Below are positions 1 to 6,236 of a stretch of DNA of 7,823 nucleotides, one piece after another. This DNA comes from JBLHUT01 sp047629975 (GTDB lineage Bacteria; Pseudomonadota; Alphaproteobacteria; Rhodobacterales; Rhodobacteraceae): the NCBI GenBank assembly GCA_047629975.1, contig JBLHUT010000175.1, positions 1 through 7,823 on the forward strand. The letters run 5' to 3'. Both the position numbers and the translations under genes were made by a program. Under the pieces are notes generated by a model that made no database searches, was not told the origin of the DNA, and saw nothing but the letters and a program-made list of their open reading frames with translations. Numbering within the stretch: the first letter of the stretch is position 1; each line of letters begins with the position of its first letter.

Positions 1-163
1 CTCCGGCCGATACTGTACGCGCCGGTTTTGAAATCCGCGTCCCGTTTATCCGTAACTTCCCCCCCGACACCAGCTTTGCAGCAAGGCTACGGGTTTTGAA
101 AAAACGGGCCTGCCAGAGCCACTTGTCGATACGAAGCGACGCCGGCAGGTCGTCTTGCGTCAT
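1..163 (-). CDS. S4-domain RNA-binding protein (Hsp15/HslR-like), C-terminus beyond window
   Basis: The first 54 codons are visible, starting at the ATG at 163-161 and running off the left edge. The translation begins MTQDDLPASLRIDKWLWQAR and continues with FFKTRSLAAKLVSGGKLRIN. This is the classic S4 fold signature: R-x-D-K-W-L-(W/F), then F-K-T-R-S-x-A, then a G-x-(L/V)-x-(V/I)-N-G strand. S4 domains bind structured RNA. The closest family I recognise is the heat shock protein 15 (HslR) group, which in E. coli binds stalled 50S subunits carrying nascent-chain tRNA. That role is known for the family and only inferred here. The start codon overlaps the helicase stop as ATGA (163-160) and has no clear Shine-Dalgarno sequence, so translation is probably coupled to the helicase. 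The C-terminal half is not visible, so a different S4 subfamily cannot be excluded. Confidence 0.9.
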   Translation of the reverse strand, partial: MTQDDLPASLRIDKWLWQARFFKTRSLAAKLVSGGKLRINGTRISKPARTVSAG

Positions 164-3087
164 TTCTTGTCTTTGAGGCCCATGAGGGCCGCAGCAAACG
201 GATTGTCCATATCGATCGGCTTTTCCTTGCGCGGCGGCCGTGCCTCGAACTTTTGCGGCCGTGCGCCCGGTTTGTCAGTGCGCGGCGGGCGGTTTCCTGC
301 CTTTGGCTTGCCGCGTCCTTTCGATGTCTCGTTGCGCTCGGGGCGGTTGCCCTGTTTGCGCTCTCCGGAGGGGGCCGCATCAGATTTTGCACCCTCTGTG
401 TCCTGCTGTCCGGTGCGGGTATTTGCGCCGCGCGGCCGCGGAGAATGCTGACGCCGGGGCGCCCAGGTGAAGGTGTAAAACACCTCCATCTCGACCGGCT
501 CGGATGGAACGACCGGCTCCGCTGCACTTGTGGGTTCAGCCACCGCTTCGACAGGCACGACCGGTTCGACCTGTTCGACCGCACTTTCCACCAGCTCCTC
601 AACTGGCGAATCACCAGCGGCATCTGTCAAAAGTGTGTCGTCCTGCCCGACAGTCTGTACAGCGTCGACTGTGGTGTCTTTCAAAGCAGGCTTTACCGCA
701 GGCACGGCCTTGACCTTGGGGCGCTCTGCTTTCTCGGCTTTATAGCCCAAACCTGTCATCAGATCAGAGAACTGTTCAAGCGTCATACCGGTGATCGAAA
801 GCATATCCGCCTTGGCTTCGAACCCGCCACGACTGTCTTCGGAGCGCAGTTGATCGGCAAGCCGCTCCAGCATGTCAATCCGGATCGCACGGGTGCCCGC
901 GGTGCGGTAACCGGCAATCGCATCATAGCCCTCGGGGCTGCCTGCCGGAGCCGGAATTGTCACCAGACCGGGGGGCGGGCTTTCGGGAAACTCTTCCAGA
1001 TCGCGTGCCAAAGACCACAGTACCAGCCGCAACCGGGTCGGCGCAGGCTTGAGCAAAAGCGGCATGAACACGGTGAACTGACCAAAGCGGATACCATGCT
1101 TGCGCAAGGAGCCACGGGCATCCTGATCCAACGATTTCACGTCGTTGGCAACAGCCTGACGTGACAAAACACCAAGCGATTCAACCATTTGAAAGGCAAA
1201 TCCGCGCGCAATGCCGGTCAGGGCCTCGTCACGCTGCATCGCCAAAAGCGGTTCAAACAGCGTCGCGACCTTGCGGTCGATGAAGTGTTGCAAACGGCGT
1301 GTGACCTTTTCGATCACATCGCTTCCGGCCTCTTCGTCAACAAAGGGCTGCACGCGTGGCTTGAGAGGCTCGGCCCCTTTGATCAGCTTGCCAACCGCAT
1401 GCTGGCCCCACATCAACCCGCCCTGCTCGGTAAAGTCGATCTCGGTATCGGGAGAATTATAGAACCGGTCGGCCCGCAAATGAAACTCGGGCGCAAGCGA
1501 CTGGATCGCTGCCTGCCGCAAGGTTTTTGCTTCGTCAGGCGTCGCACTTTTGTCCTGGCTGAACCGGAACCCTTGAAGTCGGCCCACGAATTCGCCCTCG
1601 ACCATTACCTCGCCTTTATCGTTCACATCAGCCACCAGGCTCTCCTTCTGTTTGAGCCGGCGCAACAATACGGAAGTGCGCCGGTCCACAAATCTTTGCG
1701 TCAGTGCCCCGTGAAGCGCATCCGACAGGCGGTCTTCTACAGCGCGTGTCGCTCCGCGCCAATGCTTTTCGTCATCAAGCCACCCCTTGCGTTGCGCGAC
1801 ATAGGTCCAGGTACGGATATAGGCCATGCGTTTGGACAAAGTATCAATGTCGCCATCCGTCCGGTCGATGAATTTGATTTGCCGCGCCATCCAGTCGTCA
1901 GGCACCCGGCCGAGATCATGAACATAAGTATAAATTTTTTCCAGCAGGTTGGCATGCTCACCGCCCGAAAGACCGCGAAAATCCGGAATACGGCAAACAT
2001 CCCACAGCAGTTTGACATCTGTCGGGTTGCGCAAACGCCCCACAACATCGGGCGACGCCGAGATTGATTTCAACGCCCCAAGGTCGTCTGCCTCGCGCGC
2101 ACGCACAAGCCACTCGTCCTGCACCGTTTTCTCAAGCGACGCGATAAGCCGCGCGGCATTGGCAAAGTCCAGTTTCGGATTACGCCATTGCAGTTTGCTC
2201 AGGGGGGTAAAGCGGTGATTTGTGATCGCATCGACCACCTCGTCATCCAACGGGCTGGCCTCTCCGGTCACGCCAAAGGTGCCGTTGGTTTTATACCGTC
2301 CCGCACGGCCTGCGATCTGTGCCAGCTCGTTCGGGGCCAGCATGCGCATCCGGTGCCCGTCAAATTTGCGTAGCCCCGAAAAAGCAATATGCTTTACGTC
2401 AAGGTTGAGCCCCATGCCGATTGCATCGGTCGCCACCAGAAAATCCACGTCACCGTTCTGGTACAGTTCGACCTGTGCGTTACGGGTGCGCGGACTAAGC
2501 GCGCCCATAACCACGGCACAGCCTCCGCGCTGACGGCGAATCAGCTCGGCAATCGCATAGACGTTATCCACCGAAAACCCGACGATAGCCGACCGTGCAG
2601 GCATCCGGCTCAATTTTTTGGAACCGGTGTAGGACAGTTCGGAATACCGGTCACGGTGCATGAACTGGGCTTCGGGCACCTTTGCCGCGATCGCATTGCG
2701 CATCGTATCCGCCCCTAAAAAGAGCGTTTCATGCAACCCGCGCGCTGACAGCAACCGGTCGGTAAAGACGTGGCCACGTTCGGGATCGGCACACAGCTGG
2801 ATTTCATCGATGGCAACAAAATCGGCACCGATGTCCATGGGCATCGCCTCGACGGTACAGACCCAGTACTGCACCCGGTCAGGAACGATACGTTCTTCAC
2901 CGGTGACAAGCGCCACAACCGAAGGGCCTCGCTGCGCCACGATGCGGTCGTAAACCTCGCGCGCCAAAAGCCGCAACGGCAAGCCGATCACACCCGTACG
3001 ATACGCCAGCATTCTGGAGATAGCATAATGCGTCTTGCCCGTATTGGTCGGCCCAAGGACTGCGGTGATGGTTCCGGTATGACGCAT
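160..3087 (-). CDS. SUV3-like DExH-box helicase with acidic/basic disordered C-terminus
   Basis: A 975-residue superfamily 2 helicase. Visible motifs are Walker A GPTNTGKT (12-19), TGEER (62-66, a conserved SUV3/Ski2-type element), motif II DEIQ (94-97), motif V ATDAIGMGLNL (219-229) and motif VI QIAGRAGR (257-264). DEIQ together with the early GPTNTGKT resembles mitochondrial SUV3 RNA helicase and its alphaproteobacterial relatives. A long helical region follows (about 300-785). Then comes an acidic Glu/Pro/Val-rich stretch (about 827-866), a short aromatic motif EVFYTFTW (868-875), a Pro/Arg/Lys/Gly-rich basic segment (about 877-957) and a terminal DNPFAAALMGL motif (961-971). The basic tail probably binds nucleic acid. 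ATP-dependent unwinding is expected from the family; the substrate is inferred to be RNA because an S4 gene is coupled downstream. The start at 3087 is supported by an AAGGA ribosome-binding site six bases upstream (3094-3098) and by Walker A lying close to the N-terminus. It probably shares a transcript with the upstream TPR gene. Confidence 0.93.
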   Translation of the reverse strand: MRHTGTITAVLGPTNTGKTHYAISRMLAYRTGVIGLPLRLLAREVYDRIVAQRGPSVVALVTGEERIVPDRVQYWVCTVEAMPMDIGADFVAIDEIQLCADPERGHVFTDRLLSARGLHETLFLGADTMRNAIAAKVPEAQFMHRDRYSELSYTGSKKLSRMPARSAIVGFSVDNVYAIAELIRRQRGGCAVVMGALSPRTRNAQVELYQNGDVDFLVATDAIGMGLNLDVKHIAFSGLRKFDGHRMRMLAPNELAQIAGRAGRYKTNGTFGVTGEASPLDDEVVDAITNHRFTPLSKLQWRNPKLDFANAARLIASLEKTVQDEWLVRAREADDLGALKSISASPDVVGRLRNPTDVKLLWDVCRIPDFRGLSGGEHANLLEKIYTYVHDLGRVPDDWMARQIKFIDRTDGDIDTLSKRMAYIRTWTYVAQRKGWLDDEKHWRGATRAVEDRLSDALHGALTQRFVDRRTSVLLRRLKQKESLVADVNDKGEVMVEGEFVGRLQGFRFSQDKSATPDEAKTLRQAAIQSLAPEFHLRADRFYNSPDTEIDFTEQGGLMWGQHAVGKLIKGAEPLKPRVQPFVDEEAGSDVIEKVTRRLQHFIDRKVATLFEPLLAMQRDEALTGIARGFAFQMVESLGVLSRQAVANDVKSLDQDARGSLRKHGIRFGQFTVFMPLLLKPAPTRLRLVLWSLARDLEEFPESPPPGLVTIPAPAGSPEGYDAIAGYRTAGTRAIRIDMLERLADQLRSEDSRGGFEAKADMLSITGMTLEQFSDLMTGLGYKAEKAERPKVKAVPAVKPALKDTTVDAVQTVGQDDTLLTDAAGDSPVEELVESAVEQVEPVVPVEAVAEPTSAAEPVVPSEPVEMEVFYTFTWAPRRQHSPRPRGANTRTGQQDTEGAKSDAAPSGERKQGNRPERNETSKGRGKPKAGNRPPRTDKPGARPQKFEARPPRKEKPIDMDNPFAAALMGLKDKK

Positions 3088-3093
3088 CGCCTG

Positions 3094-3098
3094 TCCTT
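3094..3098 (-). promoter_or_regulatory. Ribosome-binding site of the helicase gene
   Basis: The minus strand reads AAGGA, with six bases before the ATG at 3087. This is the clearest Shine-Dalgarno sequence of the leftward operon, and it fixes the helicase start in the 47-bp gap after the TPR gene. Confidence 0.7.
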
Positions 3099-3134
3099 GT
3101 CGGTGGCCCGGAGCAAAGCACCAAGCGTATCAGA

Positions 3135-3695
3135 TCACGTTTCCGGGCCAGACACCTTCAGGACCAGCCGGTCGATAGCCTCTTCTACGTTTGGGCGATG
3201 GGGATGTATAGCCTGCACCGCCCGGTAGGCCGCAAGCGCCCTGTCATCATAGCCGAGTTCTTCCAGAATGATGCCAAGGCCCGAGAACGCGCCGAAATGG
3301 CGCGGATTAAGCGAAAGCGCCTGCCGGATATCCTGCACCGACGGACCATAAAGCTCTGCCTGATAAAAAGCGGTGGCGCGGGCATTCCATCCTTCGGCAA
3401 ACCCGGGCGCGTGATCTATCAGCGCCGTAAAGTGGTTGATCGCCGTTTCAGTGTCACCGGCCGTCATCGCCGCGCGGCCGCGGCTGAGCAATAGATCCAT
3501 AGCAGGTGATCCCGATTTCGACCATTCGCGCCAGATGCTTTCCTCGATGCTTTGCCACCCCTGTTGATCAGGCTTGGCCAATTGCTCGAAAAGCAGGTCG
3601 ATTTCAGATGATTGCGCCCCGACAGGGTGCGAATAGGCAACGGCCATCAAAAATGCCGCAGCGATACAATTGAAGAATGATCTTAAGCGTCCCAT
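3135..3695 (-). CDS. Exported TPR-repeat protein
   Basis: A 186-residue protein. Residues 1-28 look like a Sec signal peptide: basic start MGRLR, hydrophobic core around 10-21, and a probable cleavage site after PVGAQ (24-28). The mature protein should be periplasmic. Three consecutive 34-residue units at about 66-99, 100-133 and 134-167 carry tetratricopeptide features: paired helices, small residues at the packing positions, and Asn-Pro or His-Pro near the unit ends. TPR domains are protein-protein scaffolds; no enzymatic motif is visible and the partner is unknown. It is the first gene of the leftward unit, with the helicase starting 47 bp downstream and no terminator between. The next in-frame Met (17) would cut off the basic part of the signal peptide, so the ATG at 3695 is preferred. 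No Shine-Dalgarno sequence precedes it, and a -10-like hexamer lies only six bases upstream. Confidence 0.85.
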   Translation of the reverse strand: MGRLRSFFNCIAAAFLMAVAYSHPVGAQSSEIDLLFEQLAKPDQQGWQSIEESIWREWSKSGSPAMDLLLSRGRAAMTAGDTETAINHFTALIDHAPGFAEGWNARATAFYQAELYGPSVQDIRQALSLNPRHFGAFSGLGIILEELGYDDRALAAYRAVQAIHPHRPNVEEAIDRLVLKVSGPET

Positions 3696-3701
3696 AAGTC
3701 G

Positions 3702-3707
3702 AGTATA
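3702..3707 (-). promoter_or_regulatory. Candidate -10 element of the TPR-helicase-S4 operon
   Basis: The minus strand reads TATACT, five of six matches to the sigma-70 consensus TATAAT, ending six bases before the TPR start codon. A start site at the usual distance would fall on or next to the A of the ATG, giving a leaderless mRNA. No convincing -35 hexamer is present at 16-18 bases; only T-rich sequence is found there. The call rests on one hexamer. Confidence 0.35.
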
Positions 3708-3709
3708 TC

Positions 3710-3715
3710 TAAAAT
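3710..3715 (+). promoter_or_regulatory. Candidate -10 element of the SCP2-hydrolase operon
   Basis: The plus strand reads TAAAAT, five of six matches to TATAAT, 48 bases before the SCP2 start codon. This would give a leader of about 40 bases that includes the ribosome-binding site at 3750-3753. No good -35 hexamer is found at normal spacing. Some promoter is expected in this 68-bp divergent region, but the exact hexamer is uncertain. Confidence 0.3.
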
Positions 3716-3749
3716 CGGATCGGGGAAAAGACCCTGTCCCTCACGAATT

Positions 3750-3753
3750 GGAG
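3750..3753 (+). promoter_or_regulatory. Ribosome-binding site of the SCP2 gene
   Basis: GGAG followed by AGAGA lies ten bases before the ATG at 3764. The purine-rich run supports this start. Confidence 0.6.
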
Positions 3754-3763
3754 AGAGACCCTT

Positions 3764-4051
3764 ATGAGCACTATGATCGACGGCGCAGTTGCGGCCCTGA
3801 GCGACAAAATGACCGGCAGCTTTGACGGCGTGGCAAAGTTTGTAATCGCTGACGAGGGCGCGATCATGATTGATGCCGCAGGCGTGCGCGCAGGCAACGA
3901 CGAGGCCGAAGTCACGCTGACGGCGGATGCCGACACATTCAAGGCCATCATTTCAGGGGATCTGAACCCGACAAACGCGTTTATGATGGGCAAACTGACC
4001 GTAGACGGCGATATGGGCATGGCAATGGCACTGGGTGCTGTTCTGGGGTGA
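3764..4051 (+). CDS. SCP2 sterol-binding-domain lipid carrier protein
   Basis: A 95-residue single-domain protein with the SCP2 pattern: an N-terminal helix, strands including AKFVIADEGAIMID (24-37), the strand EVTLTADADTFKAI (49-62), then G-D-L-N-P-T-N-A-F-M-M-G-K-L (65-78) and a G-D-M-G-M-A-M-A-L helix (82-90). The element with Asn/Pro followed by an aliphatic M-x-G-K-(L/I) strand is characteristic. SCP2 domains have a hydrophobic tunnel for fatty acids, phospholipids or acyl-CoA. Most bacteria do not make sterols, so the ligand is more likely a fatty-acyl lipid. No signal peptide is seen, so it is cytoplasmic. The stop lies three bases before the next gene, a lipase-like hydrolase, which suggests that the carrier presents or buffers the lipid substrate or product of that enzyme. 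That functional link is inferred. Confidence 0.88.
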   Translation: MSTMIDGAVAALSDKMTGSFDGVAKFVIADEGAIMIDAAGVRAGNDEAEVTLTADADTFKAIISGDLNPTNAFMMGKLTVDGDMGMAMALGAVLG

Positions 4052-4054
4052 AGG

Positions 4055-4993
4055 ATGAAACCTGCACCGTTTTACGATGATGTCTGTGTTGCCCCGGCGG
4101 GAACACAGACCCGTTGGCTAAAGGCCGCCGATGGTGTGCGTCTTCGGATGTCCGTGATGGCAGGCGGCGCAAAGGGAACAATCCTTTGGTTCCCCGGGCG
4201 CACCGAATATATTGAAAAATATGCGTCTGCGACCGGAGACATGCTTGAACGCGGTTACAGCAGCGTCGTTATAGACTGGCGTGGGCAGGGGCTTTCGGAC
4301 AGGCTGCTGGACAATCCCAGGATAGGGCATGTTGCGGCTTTTTCAGACTACCAGAAGGACGTGGCGGCCCTGCTTGACGCGGTGCAGGCGTCCGACCTGC
4401 CGCGGCCCTTGTTTCTGATCGCGCATTCCATGGGCGGCGCAATCGGGCTGCGGGCACTGATCGACGGGCTGCCTGTAAAGGCTGTAGGTTTTTCCGCGCC
4501 AATGTGGGGGATCCAGATAAATGGCGCCCTGCACAATCTGGCCGCCCCGATCAGCGAGCTTTCGGTGAAGTCCGGACTGGGTAAGCGTTTTGTTCCGGGT
4601 GGCAAGAGTTTATCCTATCACGCGGGACTGGGGTTCGGAAACAACAAGCTGACGACCGACCGTGCTGTTTTTGAAGCCGTCCAGACGCAGGTTGCCACCC
4701 ATCCCGAGCTGTCGATTCGGGGACCAAGCCTGACGTGGCTAGCCGAATCGCTGCATGAAAACCGCGAGGTTGAAGGGATGGATTGTCCAGATATCCCTGC
4801 AATCACGTTTGTGGGCAGCAACGAGAGAATTGTCGACACCGCGTCCATTACGGAGCGTATGCGACGTTGGCCCGGCGGGTGTTTGCAAAAGATGGACGCG
4901 GCCGAGCACGAGATCCTGATGGAGCGGCCACAGATCCGGAATGCTGCTTTTGACGCCATTGCTGCGCTGTTTGACGCGCAACGCCGAAACTGA
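4055..4993 (+). CDS. Alpha/beta hydrolase, lysophospholipase/monoacylglycerol lipase type (serine aminopeptidase S33 fold)
   Basis: A 312-residue cytoplasmic alpha/beta hydrolase. The nucleophile elbow is AHSMGG (123-128) with Ser125. Asp261, in VGSNERIVD, and His285, in AEHEILME, complete the expected triad. FPGRTEYIEKY (46-56) and DWRGQGLSDR (74-83) match the N-terminal elements of bacterial lysophospholipase L2 / monoacylglycerol lipase relatives, where the segment after the third strand forms the oxyanion site. Length is normal for the family. It should hydrolyse ester bonds of lysophospholipids or monoacylglycerols, but the precise substrate cannot be read from sequence. The ATG follows the SCP2 stop after three bases and the GGGGTGAAGG purine run overlaps that stop, so expression is tightly linked to the SCP2 gene. 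A terminator-like hairpin lies about 80 bp downstream. Confidence 0.88.
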   Translation: MKPAPFYDDVCVAPAGTQTRWLKAADGVRLRMSVMAGGAKGTILWFPGRTEYIEKYASATGDMLERGYSSVVIDWRGQGLSDRLLDNPRIGHVAAFSDYQKDVAALLDAVQASDLPRPLFLIAHSMGGAIGLRALIDGLPVKAVGFSAPMWGIQINGALHNLAAPISELSVKSGLGKRFVPGGKSLSYHAGLGFGNNKLTTDRAVFEAVQTQVATHPELSIRGPSLTWLAESLHENREVEGMDCPDIPAITFVGSNERIVDTASITERMRRWPGGCLQKMDAAEHEILMERPQIRNAAFDAIAALFDAQRRN

Positions 4994-5190
4994 TGCGGCG
5001 ACGCGGGCCCTGCCACGACGGGAACGCTCCCGCCAACCTCAAGGACATCACAGATGTCATTCGGTTGTTGGGCGTGGCCGGGGGCAAGCCCCCGGTGGGC
5101 CCTTTTTCCGGCGAAACACACGCGCAGGCAATGCAGCGCCACAATATCACCACTGACGCCGTGCCAATACGGTTGATGCACGCCACATGA
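4993..5190 (+). CDS. Possible 65-residue small protein, unrecognised
   Basis: This short frame starts in a TGATG junction with the stop of the upstream hydrolase and ends in an ATGA junction with the start of the exonuclease, so it would be coupled at both ends. By my count, GC is about 68, 51 and 77 percent at codon positions 1, 2 and 3, which is the order expected of real coding sequence in such a genome. The peptide has a possible amphipathic helix (NLKDITDVIRLLG, 15-27) and a Gly/Pro-rich middle. I recognise no family. Against it, a terminator-like hairpin (5070-5107) lies inside the frame and there is no clear ribosome-binding site. It may equally be non-coding 3' and 5' UTR. Confidence 0.25.
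   Translation: MRRRGPCHDGNAPANLKDITDVIRLLGVAGGKPPVGPFSGETHAQAMQRHNITTDAVPIRLMHAT
5019..5032. repeat. Short inverted repeat in the hydrolase-exonuclease gap
   Basis: CGGGA and TCCCG form a perfect five-base stem around the loop ACGC. It is the first of three hairpins in the gap. Alone it could be chance in GC-rich DNA. Confidence 0.35.
5044..5058. repeat. Inverted repeat GACATC-ACA-GATGTC
   Basis: A perfect six-base inverted repeat with a three-base spacer, about 11 bases before the terminator-like hairpin. It could be an RNA hairpin or a small operator-like dyad; no regulator is recognised. Confidence 0.4.
5070..5107 (+). terminator. Candidate rho-independent terminator after the SCP2-hydrolase unit
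   Basis: A seven-base stem CCGGGGG/CCCCCGG closes a CAAG loop (5078-5095). Outer pairing GGGC (5070-5073) with GCCC (5099-5102), across a small internal loop, brings the base of the hairpin directly against a TTTTT run (5103-5107). Position and shape fit an intrinsic terminator for the upstream lipid genes. The T-run is only five long and the repair operon starts 79 bp later, so partial read-through or attenuation is possible. Confidence 0.5.
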
Positions 5191-6236
5191 CACGTGCCCC
5201 TGTACTTTGCTTTACCGATCGCGGAATTCATTGCCCCGCCGGCGAGTTCTATATCGACCCTTGGCGCCCCGTGGAGCGGGCAGTCATCACGCACGGCCAC
5301 GCCGATCATGCCAGATCGGGTCACAAGGCGTATCTTGCGACACATGCCGCAGCCCCCGTGATCCGTCACCGGTTGGGATCCGGTATCAGACTTGAGAGCG
5401 TGGGTTTTGGCGAGACCGTACAGATGGGAGCCGCGCGGGTCAGTTTCCATCCGGCAGGGCATGTTCCCGGCTCGGCTCAGGTAAGGGTAGAAGTTGCCGG
5501 CGAGGTCTGGGTCGCCTCGGGCGACTACAAGGTGCAACCCGACGGGCTGTCAGAGCCTTTCGAACCGGTCACCTGTCACGCCTTTATCACGGAATGCACC
5601 TTTGGCCTTCCGGTGTTCACGTGGGACAGCCCAGAGGCCGTCACAAACGAAATCAACACGTGGTGGGCCGCAAACCGCGCCGCGGGCCGCACATCGGTGA
5701 TCGGGGCCTACGCGCTGGGAAAGGCGCAGCGCATTCTTGCCAGCATCGATACGTCGGTGGGGCCGGTTCTGACCCACGGCGCGGTCGAGGCCACAAATGC
5801 CGTGTTGCGCACCCAAGGGGTCGATCTGCCCGACACTGTCCCTGTCACAGCCGCAACGCGTGCAAAAGACCACCCCGGCGCGCTGGTCATCGCGCCCCCT
5901 TCGGCGCTGGGCACACCGTGGATGAAGCGGTTCGGCCCGGTTTCCACCGGATTTGCCTCTGGCTGGATGCGGCTGCGGGGCGTGCGACGCCGCCGCGGGG
6001 CTGACCGCGGGTTTGTCATGTCGGACCACGCCGACTGGCCCGACCTGAACGCCGCCATCGCAGCCACCGGCGCAGAGCGCATTTTCGTGACCCATGGCTA
6101 CACTTCGGTCTTTCGCAGGTGGCTTGAGAGCCGCGGTTATGACGCGCAGATCGTGCAAACAGAATTCGAGGGCGAGCGCCTTGATCCGACCGAAAGCCCC
6201 GATACGGGGACATTCAGCGAGGACCCCACAGCATGA
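5187..6236 (+). CDS. Ligase-associated DNA exonuclease (metallo-beta-lactamase/beta-CASP fold)
   Basis: A 349-residue nuclease of the SNM1/Artemis/CPSF73 superfamily. Metal ligands are visible: motif 2 HGHADH (36-41), motif 3 His92 in AGHVPGS, and motif 4 Asp113 in SGDYK. Beta-CASP motifs are the acidic Glu136 in TECTFG, His281 in SDHADW and His303 in VTHGY. The N-terminus (FTDRGIHCPAGEFYIDPWRP) matches the start I expect for this subfamily, which supports the ATG at 5187 even though no good ribosome-binding site precedes it. In bacteria, members sit beside an ATP-dependent ligase, an Lhr-type helicase and a manganese-dependent phosphoesterase in a DNA repair cluster. Expected activity is metal-dependent DNA end processing. 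Here the ligase is present but is separated from it by an alpha/beta hydrolase, to which this gene is joined by an ATGA overlap (6233-6236). Confidence 0.92.
   Translation: MTRAPVLCFTDRGIHCPAGEFYIDPWRPVERAVITHGHADHARSGHKAYLATHAAAPVIRHRLGSGIRLESVGFGETVQMGAARVSFHPAGHVPGSAQVRVEVAGEVWVASGDYKVQPDGLSEPFEPVTCHAFITECTFGLPVFTWDSPEAVTNEINTWWAANRAAGRTSVIGAYALGKAQRILASIDTSVGPVLTHGAVEATNAVLRTQGVDLPDTVPVTAATRAKDHPGALVIAPPSALGTPWMKRFGPVSTGFASGWMRLRGVRRRRGADRGFVMSDHADWPDLNAAIAATGAERIFVTHGYTSVFRRWLESRGYDAQIVQTEFEGERLDPTESPDTGTFSEDPTA
6219..6223 (+). promoter_or_regulatory. Ribosome-binding site of the HSL-type hydrolase
   Basis: GAGGA lies nine bases before the ATG at 6233, inside the end of the exonuclease gene. 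It supports this start and means the hydrolase need not rely only on coupling. Confidence 0.6.

Noticed and set aside
471..485. Inverted repeat AGGTGT-AAA-ACACCT inside the helicase gene
   Set aside because: It encodes part of the EVFYTFTW motif, whose codons alternate GTG/ACC-like triplets and produce the symmetry. It is not in an intergenic position, has no T-run and has no partner site.
87..623. Minus-strand 178-codon frame overlapping the helicase end and S4 start
   Set aside because: Its product is an Arg/Ser-rich shifted reading of the low-complexity helicase tail. The S4 protein in another frame explains the left end far better.
253..2067. Long plus-strand open frames (253-1164 and 1189-2067) opposite the helicase
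   Set aside because: They lie codon-for-codon antiparallel to the helicase, where stops would require the rare codons TTA, CTA or TCA in the helicase. Their translations show no recognisable domain and the helicase motifs are unmistakable, so these are composition artefacts.
3088..3134. A terminator or promoter between the TPR and helicase genes
   Set aside because: The 47-bp gap has only a ribosome-binding site. I see no hairpin with a T-run and no convincing -10/-35 pair, so one operon is the simpler reading.
4848..5537. Minus-strand 229-codon frame covering the gap and the exonuclease start
   Set aside because: It overlaps two well-supported plus-strand genes, has no recognisable motifs and no ribosome-binding site, so it is a shadow frame.
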